Assembly: GCA_018715495.1 (NCBI GenBank)
Contig: DVLO01000010.1
Location: 1-35,301, forward strand
Length of the DNA: 35,301 nt
From: Candidatus Limihabitans stercoravium
GTDB lineage: Bacteria > Bacillota > Clostridia > Christensenellales > CAG-314
Reading direction: 5' to 3'
Both the position numbers and the translations under genes were made by a program. The notes beneath the pieces are model-generated. The model did not search any database, was not told the origin of the DNA, and saw only the letters and a list, made by a program, of their open reading frames with translations. Of this stretch, positions 25,383 through 34,900 are shown in pieces. Each line of letters begins with the position of its first letter. The first letter of the stretch is position 1.

Positions 25383-27170
25383 ATGAGTAAGCGCAGTGTA
25401 ACGACAGTTGCATTGCTTGTGGCGATGATTCTCCTTTCGGTGTCGTTGGTGGGATGTACTCCCACCTTCGACTACACCGATCTGTCGGTACGTGACTACG
25501 TAGGCAGTAACGGCATTGTCACTGCGGCAAATCCATATGCGGCAAAGGCAGGGCTGGACATACTGCAAGCGGGCGGTAACGCCTTCGATGCAGCTGTAGC
25601 AGTGTCATTTGCAATGGGTGTGGTTGAACCGGACGCAACAGGAATTGGCGGCGGCGGTCTGATGATTGCCTACAACGTCAATACAGGACGTTCGCTTTAC
25701 TACAACTTCCGTGAATTTGCACCACAAAATGCAACAGCAGACAAGTATCAGCAAGACTACACATCACAGTGCGGCAAGGCAATTGCGGTACCGACACAAG
25801 TTGCAGGGTTGCTTACCATTCTTGAAGAACAGGGAACAATGAGCCGCAACGAAGTAATGGCTCCTGCAATCAGGATGGCAGATGAGGGCGTGGTTGTCAC
25901 CCCCGAACTTGCGGCAGTAATCTACGACAACTTTACAACGCTGGCAAAAAGCAGCAGCGAAACACAGCCGGTGTTCTTCCCCAACGGACTTGATCCTCTT
26001 GAAGAAGGGGAATTGCTCATTCAGAAAGATCTTGCACAAGTTTTGCAAAACATTGCAGACAACGGCAAGAGTTACTTCTACACAGGCGAATTTGCCCAGA
26101 AAGTGGTAGATACCATTCAGCAGGCGGGCGGCTACGTAACCATGGACGACATGAAATACGCAATGGACAACTATCCCATCACATCGGAAGCGTTGACGGG
26201 TAGTTACAACGGTTACGACATACTTACCGTCGGTTCACCCTCTACAGGCGGAACAATGCTGATTGAAATGCTCAACATGCTTGAAACCTACGGAAAGACG
26301 GCAAGCATCGAAGAGTTGGGACACAACAGTCCCGAATACATCAACCTGATTGCAACGGTAATGCAACTTGCCTACGGCGACAAGGAAAAGTACATGGCAG
26401 ACGCATCTTTTGTTGAAGTTCCATTGGAGGGACTTACCAGCAAGGAATACGCAGCAGACAGATTTACCAAGTACAAGGCAGGCAGTGCGTATCTGGGAAC
26501 GGCAGCGGGAGATGTACCCTACGGTAATCCGTGGGAATACCAGGATGAAACTGCCACATTGTATGCTGACGGTACAAGCGGTGACCATTACAGCACAACG
26601 TCCTTCTCCATCATTGACAAGGACGGAAACATTGTGACATTTACACAGACAATCAATTCCTTCTTCGGTACAGGATACGTACCCGAAGGCACGGGATTCT
26701 TTCTCAACAACGAAATCAACGATTTTTCCATGCAGCCTGACAGCATCAACGCCGTTGCACCTTACAAACAGCCGGCAAGTTACATGATGCCGACGGTTGT
26801 ATTGAAAGACAATCAACCCTACGCTACACTGGGCTCCCCCGGCGGTTCAAGAATACCGGCTGCGGTGTTGCAGGTTCTTCTGAACATCATGGAATTTGAC
26901 ATGGATATTCAGCAAGCAATAAGTGCGGCAAGGGTGTACTGTTTCACAACAGACGACAGCAATTCAGCTGACACAGCCAAGGATATCTACATTGAAGGGG
27001 CACTGGCAGACGTTGAAGGTCAGTTGCAGGCAATGGGATACAACGTATTGTACTACGGGGTCACGGAGTACAGTTCCTATTTCGGCGGTGTACAGGGAAT
27101 AAAAGTTACTGACAACGGTTACCACGGAGGCGCTGACCCACGCCGAGACGGTAAAGCGTTGGGCTATTAG
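25383..27170 (+). CDS. gamma-glutamyltransferase, lipoprotein (copy 2)
   Basis: A 595-residue paralogue of the preceding gene; the first 90 mature residues are visibly alike (DYTDLSVRDYVGSNGIV against DFTDLSVRQATGANGVV). The lipobox is LVGC (Cys25). Thr405 in STTSFSIIDKDGN is the expected autoprocessing nucleophile, and the canonical LGSPGGSRIPAAV is present. It starts two bases after copy 1 without a clear ribosome-binding site, which suggests translational coupling. The two may differ in substrate, for example short gamma-glutamyl peptides against polymer. It ends with TAG and is followed by AGGAGG for the permease. Confidence 0.93.
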   Translation: MSKRSVTTVALLVAMILLSVSLVGCTPTFDYTDLSVRDYVGSNGIVTAANPYAAKAGLDILQAGGNAFDAAVAVSFAMGVVEPDATGIGGGGLMIAYNVNTGRSLYYNFREFAPQNATADKYQQDYTSQCGKAIAVPTQVAGLLTILEEQGTMSRNEVMAPAIRMADEGVVVTPELAAVIYDNFTTLAKSSSETQPVFFPNGLDPLEEGELLIQKDLAQVLQNIADNGKSYFYTGEFAQKVVDTIQQAGGYVTMDDMKYAMDNYPITSEALTGSYNGYDILTVGSPSTGGTMLIEMLNMLETYGKTASIEELGHNSPEYINLIATVMQLAYGDKEKYMADASFVEVPLEGLTSKEYAADRFTKYKAGSAYLGTAAGDVPYGNPWEYQDETATLYADGTSGDHYSTTSFSIIDKDGNIVTFTQTINSFFGTGYVPEGTGFFLNNEINDFSMQPDSINAVAPYKQPASYMMPTVVLKDNQPYATLGSPGGSRIPAAVLQVLLNIMEFDMDIQQAISAARVYCFTTDDSNSADTAKDIYIEGALADVEGQLQAMGYNVLYYGVTEYSSYFGGVQGIKVTDNGYHGGADPRRDGKALGY

Positions 27171-27178
27171 GAGGAAAG

Positions 27179-28732
27179 ATGTTACTACAAATCGAATTAC
27201 TGTACTTTGTACTGATGATCGGTTCTTTCATCGCATTGTTGCTGTGGGCTAAGTTGCCCTCAGGATTGTGCCTGATGATTTCCGCCGTCATCGGTGCTGT
27301 GGTGTCAGCGATATTTTCACAGACACCATTTGACCTGAGATACTTTGTTGAAGGAACATTCGGGTACTTCGACACAATTTTAGTAATCACAACGGCAATG
27401 ATCTTCATGGGCGTCATGCAGGTCAGCGGTGCGCTGGAATACCTCAACGTAGTGTTGGTAAAGGCATTCCGTACCGTTCCGTCGGCATTGCTCGTATGCT
27501 TTATGTTCATCATCATGTTCCCCGCAATGGTTACGGGATCTTCGTTGGCATCGGCAATTTCGGCAGGCGCACTGGTAGCCCCCATCATGATCAAGTGGGG
27601 TATACCCAAGGCAAAGACGGGCGCAATCATTGCAATGGGCGCCGTACTGGGTATGGTAGCTCCTCCCGTAAACGTACCTGCAATGGTAATCTGTGAAGTC
27701 GTTGACATTCCTTACACAGGATTTACAACACCTTTGCTTATACTGTCCATCCCTCTTGCAATTGCAACAGTGTTGATTTTGGGACGCAAGTACGTAAAGG
27801 CAATTGCAAAGGAAGACATGGAAAACATTGTTGACACTTCCATTACCAAGGAAGTCAAGTGGTACGTACTTCTTCCTCTCATCGTTTTGATTGCTTTGAT
27901 TCTTTTGCAAAACCTTTTGCCAAAGTATTTCGGACCTCTGGGAATGCCGTTGATGTTCATCATCTGCGCTGTACTGGGAATGTTTACCGGCAGAAGATTG
28001 CCTTTCTACCTTGCTAAGAAGAAGGCTGCTCCCGTTGAAACATCCGCTGACGGCGAAGTTGTTGTTCCCGCTACATACAATGACACTCACGAAGAAGAAA
28101 AACCCGACAGCATCGTCGCAGTTCTCAAACAGGGCGTTTACAAGTCGTTTTCCGCAATGGGATTGCTGATGGGCGTGGGTATGTTCATGGAAATACTGAC
28201 ATTGAACGGCGTAAGAGGTTACTTCACAGTCAATGCGTTGTCTTTCCCAAGTTTCTGGATGTACGTAGGTATGGCAATTACCGTTCCTATCTTTGGCGGT
28301 ATTTCGGCATTCGGTTCGGCGTCCATTCTGGGCGGACCGTTCGTAATGGCGTTCATTGCATCCAACCAGATTTACGTAACGTGCGGATTGTCACTCATTG
28401 CGGCACTGGGCGAATTCCTGCCTCCGACAGCAATGTCTGCTACATTTGCTTCCAAGATCGTTGAAGAAAAGAGTTGGACATCTGTAACTAAGGCAGCATT
28501 GATTGCTCTTGCAGTAGTGTTTGTATATGCATTGCTGTACACAATCGGATTTGCTAACTGGGTACAGACTACACCGTCCCTTGCACCAATTCTGTTGGGC
28601 GTAACACTGGGACTGAGCGCCGTTGCACTCATCGTAATGATCGCACTGGAACTCAAGAATTACTTTGCAAACAAACCTGTTGCTGCTACGGCAACGGCAG
28701 GCGAAACAACAGATGACGATAAGGAGGAATGA
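27179..28732 (+). CDS. membrane permease, TRAP large-subunit (DctM)/IT-superfamily-like
   Basis: A 517-residue integral membrane protein with roughly a dozen hydrophobic segments in two halves, joined by a charged loop at about residues 278-312. GMVAPPVNVPAMVI and FLPPTAMSATFASKIV are the Pro-containing hairpin-like motifs typical of ion-transporter-superfamily carriers for carboxylates. GSSLASAISAGALVAPIM is also DctM-like. No DctP binding protein or ordinary four-helix DctQ is nearby. The place between gamma-glutamyltransferases and zinc hydrolases suggests it imports glutamate or a glutamate conjugate. Family and substrate are inferred from pattern only. AGGAGG lies just before the ATG. 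Confidence 0.72.
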   Translation: MLLQIELLYFVLMIGSFIALLLWAKLPSGLCLMISAVIGAVVSAIFSQTPFDLRYFVEGTFGYFDTILVITTAMIFMGVMQVSGALEYLNVVLVKAFRTVPSALLVCFMFIIMFPAMVTGSSLASAISAGALVAPIMIKWGIPKAKTGAIIAMGAVLGMVAPPVNVPAMVICEVVDIPYTGFTTPLLILSIPLAIATVLILGRKYVKAIAKEDMENIVDTSITKEVKWYVLLPLIVLIALILLQNLLPKYFGPLGMPLMFIICAVLGMFTGRRLPFYLAKKKAAPVETSADGEVVVPATYNDTHEEEKPDSIVAVLKQGVYKSFSAMGLLMGVGMFMEILTLNGVRGYFTVNALSFPSFWMYVGMAITVPIFGGISAFGSASILGGPFVMAFIASNQIYVTCGLSLIAALGEFLPPTAMSATFASKIVEEKSWTSVTKAALIALAVVFVYALLYTIGFANWVQTTPSLAPILLGVTLGLSAVALIVMIALELKNYFANKPVAATATAGETTDDDKEE

Positions 28733-28734
28733 TA

Positions 28735-28899
28735 ATGTCAGTTTACTATTCAATTTTAACTGTAATTTACCTTGCAATTGTCGCCATTGTTTCGATATTC
28801 ATCGTATGGAACGTAATCAAGACAAAGAAAGTAACAGACAAGGTAATCGGAGCAATCGCACTTATAATGTTTGTGTTGCGTTTGCTTCTGATAAAGTGA
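28735..28899 (+). CDS. small 54-residue membrane protein
   Basis: A short gene too small for usual predictions. ATG 28735 lies two bases after the permease stop, with AAGGAGG at 28721-28727. The product has two hydrophobic helices (about residues 5-27 and 36-53) joined by a basic turn (VIKTKKVTDKVIG) and ends at TGA 28897. The clear ribosome-binding site and fit between two genes argue that it is real. It may be an accessory subunit of the permease, a reduced analogue of the small TRAP subunit. No family is recognised. Confidence 0.75.
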   Translation: MSVYYSILTVIYLAIVAIVSIFIVWNVIKTKKVTDKVIGAIALIMFVLRLLLIK

Positions 28900-28914
28900 C
28901 GGAGGTGACAGAAT

Positions 28915-30372
28915 ATGAGTAAAAAAGTAAATATTATCGTCACTTCAATCGTGTTGGTTATAGCAATTGCAATAGGCATTGTAACCGGTATAGAGTTTTA
29001 CAATTTCTCCAACTACGACACCTATTTCTACACAGGCAATGTGGATGAAATCCAGAAGTACAGCAAATATTCGCCACTGCTAGAAGGTACACCCGGTGAC
29101 TCAAACATCTACATCATGTACGGAAGCGAAAACACCGTGGCGTTGATCAAGGCAGATCAGGCGGAAACTTACGCAACACTGGAACAACTCAACAGTCACG
29201 CTTCTGCAAGCGTTGTAGCCGTAACAGGCAGCGAACAGATGACGGCGGCAACAAGCACAGTCACTCATTCAATCAACGAACTGGCTGACGCACAACAGGT
29301 TGTAAACGCAGTAAAGAGCGGCAGTGCAACGGTAGGTATCCTTCGTTACGAAGATGCGGCAGCCGCAGTAAAGGCGGATGAAACACTGGCAATTGCCAAG
29401 GCAGAAGTGGAAAAGGTTCCCAGTCTTCTCGTACTGGGCGGAACACACGCAAACGAACCGTCAGGTCAGTTGACCGCAACAATGTTGTTGGAAAACGCAA
29501 ATGTTGAACGTGGTATCTTGTACATAACAACGGAAACAAACCGCAGTGCTTATACGCACTCGCAACCTCAGGAAGGTTCACCCTTCTACTACGAACTGGA
29601 AACAGCGTCGGGCGGTACAAGAACATTCAAGTTCGGTTCACGTGCTACCAACACCAATCAGCAGTGGCCCAACCCCGATGTGTACACGCACTCGCCTTCC
29701 GGTCAGCAGTTGAGTTCGTCGGAAGTACGTAACATCAACCGTGCTTATCCCGGATCTATCGACGGTAACTACACCGAAAGAGTTGCTTACGCAATCACCG
29801 AATGTGTACGTCAGAATGACATTTCAATGGTAATCGACTTGCACGAAGCGTCACCCGAATACATCACAATCAACGCAATCGTTTACCACCAGGATGCCGG
29901 TTACCTTGCAGCAAGTGCACAACTTTCAATGGAACTGTACACAGCTACCACACAGGACGGAGAGTTCATCAACGGCGTTGAAATCAAGACTGACGCTTCA
30001 CCGACAGAACTTCACGGACTTACTCACAGAGAACTGGGCGACTTTACCGACGCTTACGTATTCCTTGCCGAATCGTCCAACGCTTCACAGGGCAAGCTGA
30101 GAGGTAAGTTTACACCCGAACTGATTATTACGGGCGAAGACAAGTTCTACGATTACGCCGAAGAACTGGGATTGCTGTATGCCGCACCCGTACACATCAA
30201 CGAACGTGTTGCAAGACACACAATCACAGTAATGTCCATCGTGGACGCATTCAACAGGTCGGGAACTACACGTCTCGGCGAACAGGTAGGTTCGCTTGTA
30301 ATCAACAACGTACCTTCCTACGTAAACATCTACGACAACGGAGTGGGATACTATCTTCACGACGTTGAATAA
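28915..30372 (+). CDS. membrane-anchored AstE/AspA-type (M14-like) zinc hydrolase
   Basis: A 485-residue protein with one N-terminal hydrophobic helix (about 7-27) and no lipobox Cys, so probably tethered outside by an uncleaved anchor. LGGTHANEPSG gives the HxxE zinc pair (His178, Glu181), MVIDLHEASPE the third ligand (His310), and NINRAYPG the Asn-Arg substrate pair (275-276). These are marks of the succinylglutamate desuccinylase/aspartoacylase group of M14-like enzymes, which free an amino acid such as glutamate or aspartate from an acyl or peptide bond. Residues 30-165 form an extra N-terminal region without a recognised fold. GGAGGTGA precedes the ATG. In this operon a glutamate-releasing role is likely but unproved. 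Confidence 0.82.
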   Translation: MSKKVNIIVTSIVLVIAIAIGIVTGIEFYNFSNYDTYFYTGNVDEIQKYSKYSPLLEGTPGDSNIYIMYGSENTVALIKADQAETYATLEQLNSHASASVVAVTGSEQMTAATSTVTHSINELADAQQVVNAVKSGSATVGILRYEDAAAAVKADETLAIAKAEVEKVPSLLVLGGTHANEPSGQLTATMLLENANVERGILYITTETNRSAYTHSQPQEGSPFYYELETASGGTRTFKFGSRATNTNQQWPNPDVYTHSPSGQQLSSSEVRNINRAYPGSIDGNYTERVAYAITECVRQNDISMVIDLHEASPEYITINAIVYHQDAGYLAASAQLSMELYTATTQDGEFINGVEIKTDASPTELHGLTHRELGDFTDAYVFLAESSNASQGKLRGKFTPELIITGEDKFYDYAEELGLLYAAPVHINERVARHTITVMSIVDAFNRSGTTRLGEQVGSLVINNVPSYVNIYDNGVGYYLHDVE

Positions 30373-30399
30373 AAAAAACAAAAACATTTGGAGGCTATT

Positions 30400-31071
30400 A
30401 TGAAAAAAATTCTTTTGACACTTCTTGCAGTAGTAATGGTACTTGCACTGACATTGACAGTAGTTGCTTGTAACCCCACAGAAGAAGAAAAACCCGATGA
30501 CAAGAACAATCTTCCCATCGACCAGGCAATTTCCGAAACAAGTCTGAAAGACATCGCTAAGGACAAGAAGTTGTACCTTACATCCATCGGTCAATCGGAC
30601 ATTGACGTTGCAAGAAACCTTCTTTCCGCAGTAGGTCTTGTAGAAACAACTCAGGAAGAAGCAGGCGATTTCGAAACAAAAGATTTGCTTACAGCAAGCG
30701 AAGTTGAAGAAGGCGCAGTTGTATTTGTAGTAGTAGGCGCATCCACCAAGGGTCTTGGCGGCGCAGGTACAGATATCAACAAGGAAACAACACGTGCCAA
30801 CGAATTTGCAACAGCAGCAAGCGAAGGCAAGTTGACAATCATCTCCTTGCACCTTGGTAAGCAAGCACGTCGTGGTGATCTTTCCGACGGTATCATTGAA
30901 ATCGTAGAAAAGGCATCCGCAGTAATGCTCATCAGTGACGACGGCGAAGGCACAGGCGGTAACTACGACGGACTCATGGGTAACATCGCTAAGGAAAACA
31001 ACATTCCCGCTTACTGCTACTCCAAGGCAACAGGTATGGTTGCTCCCTTGAAGTATCTGCTTGGTCTGTAA
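30400..31071 (+). CDS. lipoprotein of unknown function between two zinc hydrolase genes
   Basis: A 223-residue lipoprotein (lipobox VVAC, Cys24) with an acidic linker and one alpha/beta domain (KLYLTSIGQSDIDVARNLLS, then VVFVVVGASTKGLGGAG and KLTIISLHLGKQARRGD). The pattern recalls lipoproteins currently grouped as DUF6305, but this could not be confirmed. ATG 30400 is chosen, with GGAGG at 30390-30394; the in-frame TTG at 30388 lies on the ribosome-binding site itself. The alternating beta strands and Gly-rich loops suggest a binding domain. Its position between two hydrolases suggests a partner or binding protein for them. Confidence 0.85.
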   Translation: MKKILLTLLAVVMVLALTLTVVACNPTEEEKPDDKNNLPIDQAISETSLKDIAKDKKLYLTSIGQSDIDVARNLLSAVGLVETTQEEAGDFETKDLLTASEVEEGAVVFVVVGASTKGLGGAGTDINKETTRANEFATAASEGKLTIISLHLGKQARRGDLSDGIIEIVEKASAVMLISDDGEGTGGNYDGLMGNIAKENNIPAYCYSKATGMVAPLKYLLGL

Positions 31072-31077
31072 TTTATC

Positions 31078-31899
31078 ATGAAAAACATTCGCATCATCAG
31101 TCTTATTGCGGTGGTGCTGGTGTTGGGTATTGTTGTGCTGTCGGGATGTACTCCCGCAGCGCAACCCAAGCCCGAACCTGCTGAAGTTGAACACACGCAA
31201 TGGACAATACTGACGGATACAATCTATCAGACGACTGTCCACCATTACGTAACAGACAAACCCGGCCCAAGAGTGTGTCTTGTGGGAGGCACTCACGGTG
31301 ACGAACTTGCCGGCTGGAATGCAGGACTCAAACTGGTAGACATGATTCCCGAATGGGAGAATGTCTGCGGCGAAATCCTACTTATACCGCAGGCTAACAT
31401 TCTTGCAGACAATCTGCAACAAAGATACCCTGGAAGTACCGATGGCGGAATGTACGACGGAATAAAGTACACCGACCTGAACAGAGCCTTTCCCGGTAAT
31501 GCAAACGGCACTCCCACTGAACAAATTGCATTGGCAATTTCCGACACAGTAAAGGATTTCCAACCTGACTACATTGTGGATCTTCACGAATCACGTCACA
31601 GTTGGTCAACATCCGATTCATTAAATCTTGGCGACACATTGATTCACGGTGGTTCTAAAAGCGCATTGTTTATGCTTGACCTCATTGATTACTACAACGA
31701 TACCTATCGTGAAGAAGGAGATGTGGAATTCGCCTACAACGGCTATCCTCCCGAAGGAAGTTTTAACCAGTATTTTACGGGATACTACCCCGATGCAGTA
31801 GTATTTACCATCGAAACCAACAGAGAACTTGCTCTTGAAAAAAGAGTATCTCAGCAAATATTGATCCTGACTGCCTTGTTTGACGTAATCTGGCAGTAA
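31078..31899 (+). CDS. lipoprotein AstE/AspA-type (M14-like) zinc hydrolase
   Basis: A 273-residue extracellular lipoprotein (lipobox LSGC, Cys24) with a compact AstE/AspA fold. VGGTHGDELAG supplies His73 and Glu76, YIVDLHESRH supplies His170, and DLNRAFPGNANG is the substrate-binding Asn-Arg segment. VFTIETNRELALEKRV near the end carries the Glu expected as general base. It is shorter than the other hydrolase of the operon and lacks its extra N-terminal region. The presence of two different enzymes suggests two linked substrates or successive cuts. It starts six bases after the preceding stop. Confidence 0.85.
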   Translation: MKNIRIISLIAVVLVLGIVVLSGCTPAAQPKPEPAEVEHTQWTILTDTIYQTTVHHYVTDKPGPRVCLVGGTHGDELAGWNAGLKLVDMIPEWENVCGEILLIPQANILADNLQQRYPGSTDGGMYDGIKYTDLNRAFPGNANGTPTEQIALAISDTVKDFQPDYIVDLHESRHSWSTSDSLNLGDTLIHGGSKSALFMLDLIDYYNDTYREEGDVEFAYNGYPPEGSFNQYFTGYYPDAVVFTIETNRELALEKRVSQQILILTALFDVIWQ

Positions 31900-31917
31900 A
31901 AATATAAGGAGGTATTT

Positions 31918-34900
31918 ATGAAAAAAAGACTTATCACCTTGTTGTTGATTGTGATGTGTCTTGCGCTTGTGCTTACTGCATGTGAGCCTTCCGAAGAACC
32001 CACAGGTCCGGAACTCAAGACCATTACTGCTGTTCTGAACGACAGCAAAAACAACGATGAAGTTAAGATCGAAGGCGTCGTATACGGTGTTGTATCCAAC
32101 GGATTCTACATGTCTGACAGTGCAGACGGCAGAATCTACGTAATGGGTGGCGAAAACATCAAATACGGCGACAAGGTAACAGTAGAAGGTAAGTTCAGCT
32201 TGCTCAACGACATGCCGCAGATCAAGAATGCTACGGTAACCGTTCAGCAATCGGGACAAACAGCCAACACTGTTACATCCAACAGCACAATTGCCGACAT
32301 CAATAAACTGGATTCTACAGCACGTATCGGTTCTTACGGCGCTTACTATACAGTAGTCGGCACAGTAACCAAGGACGGCGCAGGACGTACAATGCTTGTT
32401 GACGAACAGGGCGAAAGCGTGCTTTTCAACAACTATTCCAATCAGTCTGCGCTTGACGCATTCCTGAACAAGCGTGTGACAATCAGCGTAATCACACACA
32501 GCTACAGCGCAGTAGACGCAATGTGGAAGGTTTCCTTTGTGGGAAGTCAGTCCGACATTATTGAAAATCCGTTGACACTCGAACAGGTCAAGGAAGTTGT
32601 GTTGAAGTATGTTGAAGAAAGAGTAGGTCATGACGTTTACGGTGTTCTTTCTTTGGTTACAGAGTATCCTTTGATGCCCAGTGTTGAACTCAGTTGGTCG
32701 GTAGAGGAAAATCCATACATTTCTATTGCTGACAACAAGGCTACCGTTACAACAGACGAGTCAGACCACGACATCACATTGAAACTTACCATCAAGGTAG
32801 GCGATGAAAGCGAAACAATAGACTACAATGTCAAGTCTCATGCTATTGTAGAACAGACATTGGGTGAAATGTTGGACGACGACCGCAAGGTATCCATGTC
32901 CAAGGTAATCGTTACAGGCGTAGTTGTTTCACTTGCAAGAAACCAGAGTTTGTCTTTGCGTTCCTACGTATTGATGGACGAAACAACCAACGAAACAATC
33001 ACAGTTGACTTCTCTGACACAGGAGAATACATACTCAACACAAGCAACGAATTCAAGTCGGTACAGGTTGGCGACAGGATCTGCGTTGAAGGTCAATTCC
33101 GTAACAATTCAACCGACCGCTGGGCAATCGTAAACATTGCTAAGCTGGAAGTGCGTGAAAGTAATGTACCGTTCGAACTTGACAAGGAAAACGCAGTAGT
33201 ACTCGAAACGGAAGCTGATTACCAGGAATTCGGTGCGAACATGAGCAGCATGTACAACAAGCTGGTCAAGATTGTCAATCCGTATGTCAACTATTCGACA
33301 TCAACTGTTCCTGCTGATACCAACTGGGTAAGATTCGGCGGAGCTGCAACATCTGTAAACAAGGGTTACGGCACAGGTTCGGCTGCAAGATACTTTGCTT
33401 TCCTGATTGCAGCACAGAATGAAAACCTTGGCAGCGATTTGTGGCACACATCATTGAACATTCCGTTCATCAACAATGCCGAACAGCGCAATGTTGAAAT
33501 TTACGCATTTGCAATGTATTTGTCCGATTCCTACCTTGCATTCATCATCCCCGATCAGTCATGCTACAAGTTGCCTGATGAACAACAGGTAGAAGTGGAC
33601 ATCAAGAATTCCGTTCCTTCAACAATCGACACAGCAGTAACGACATCCATCGAACTGATGAAGACTCACAGTGGTGTTGAAGGCGAAATCACATGGACAT
33701 CCGACAATCCTGCAATCAACACCGAAACAGGTGCGGTTACAGCAGTATCGGAAAACACTCAGGTAACTCTTACAGCTACTTACACAGTATCGGGTACTGA
33801 AAAGACATTGGAAATCACCGTTACATTGCTTGCATCCGGTTCATCCACAGTAACAGAAGTACTTGAAAACGCAGTTGACGGTACAACTGTACGTGTCAGC
33901 GGTATTGTAATCGGTTACATGTCCGACGGTAACAGCGTTGCAACACGTATGGGTTACGTATTGATGGACGAAACTAACGGCAACACAATTCTTGTCAACG
34001 GCCCCAGCGCAATCGGCGGCGAATACGGTGCTTACATCGACAGCAACGGTCAGGCTTACGGTATCGGCGACAGAATCACAGTTACAGGTACATTCAGCAC
34101 ATCTTACGCAGCAATCGGCAGCGGCCCCGCTCAGACCAACCGCATCAACATTGACTTGTCTTCCAACGGTATTGTTGTTCTTAAAGATAAGGATGTTGAA
34201 TTTACCTACAACTTCCCCAACGCAGAGGTAATTGACTCTACAGAAGATCTTGCAAATCTTGCACAAAACCTCTACTTCGGTAAGGTAATCAAGTTTGTCG
34301 GTACTGAAGAAGCTCCTATCTACGTAGGCTACTCTTCAAGCAGCATGCCCGTAAACGTTAAGATACTGTTCAACGGAGCAGCAAGCAGCAACGACGATAC
34401 TAAGTTTGTAGGTCCTAACGGCAAAAATTACACATTCTCTTTGAAGACAGACACCAACGCTGCTACAGCGGGTGCAGATTGGTACACCAAGGCATTCGGT
34501 CTGACGGAAGACAACCTTGTTGTACGTCCTAAGGGCAGCAATCTTTGCGTACCTATCGTAGGTGAAGTTTATGTCGTTGTTTCTCACTGGACAAGTACTT
34601 ACTTCCAGATGAACATCGTTGCATGGGAAGAATGTACTCTTGACCCTCTCAACATGACAGATGAAGATCTTGAATCGGAAATCATGGCAAACGTGCCCGA
34701 TGCAGCACAAGTGGGCGAACTGTTCGACCTTTCCAAACTTCCTTCTTCAACTTACCACACAACGGGTATCACATGGGCAGCAAGTCCTGCCGATGTAATC
34801 GATCTGACAACAGGCGTAATCAAGGAAGTTACCGAAAACACGACAGTTACTCTTACTGCAACATATACCTACAAGGGTACTGAAAAGACCGCTACCAAGG

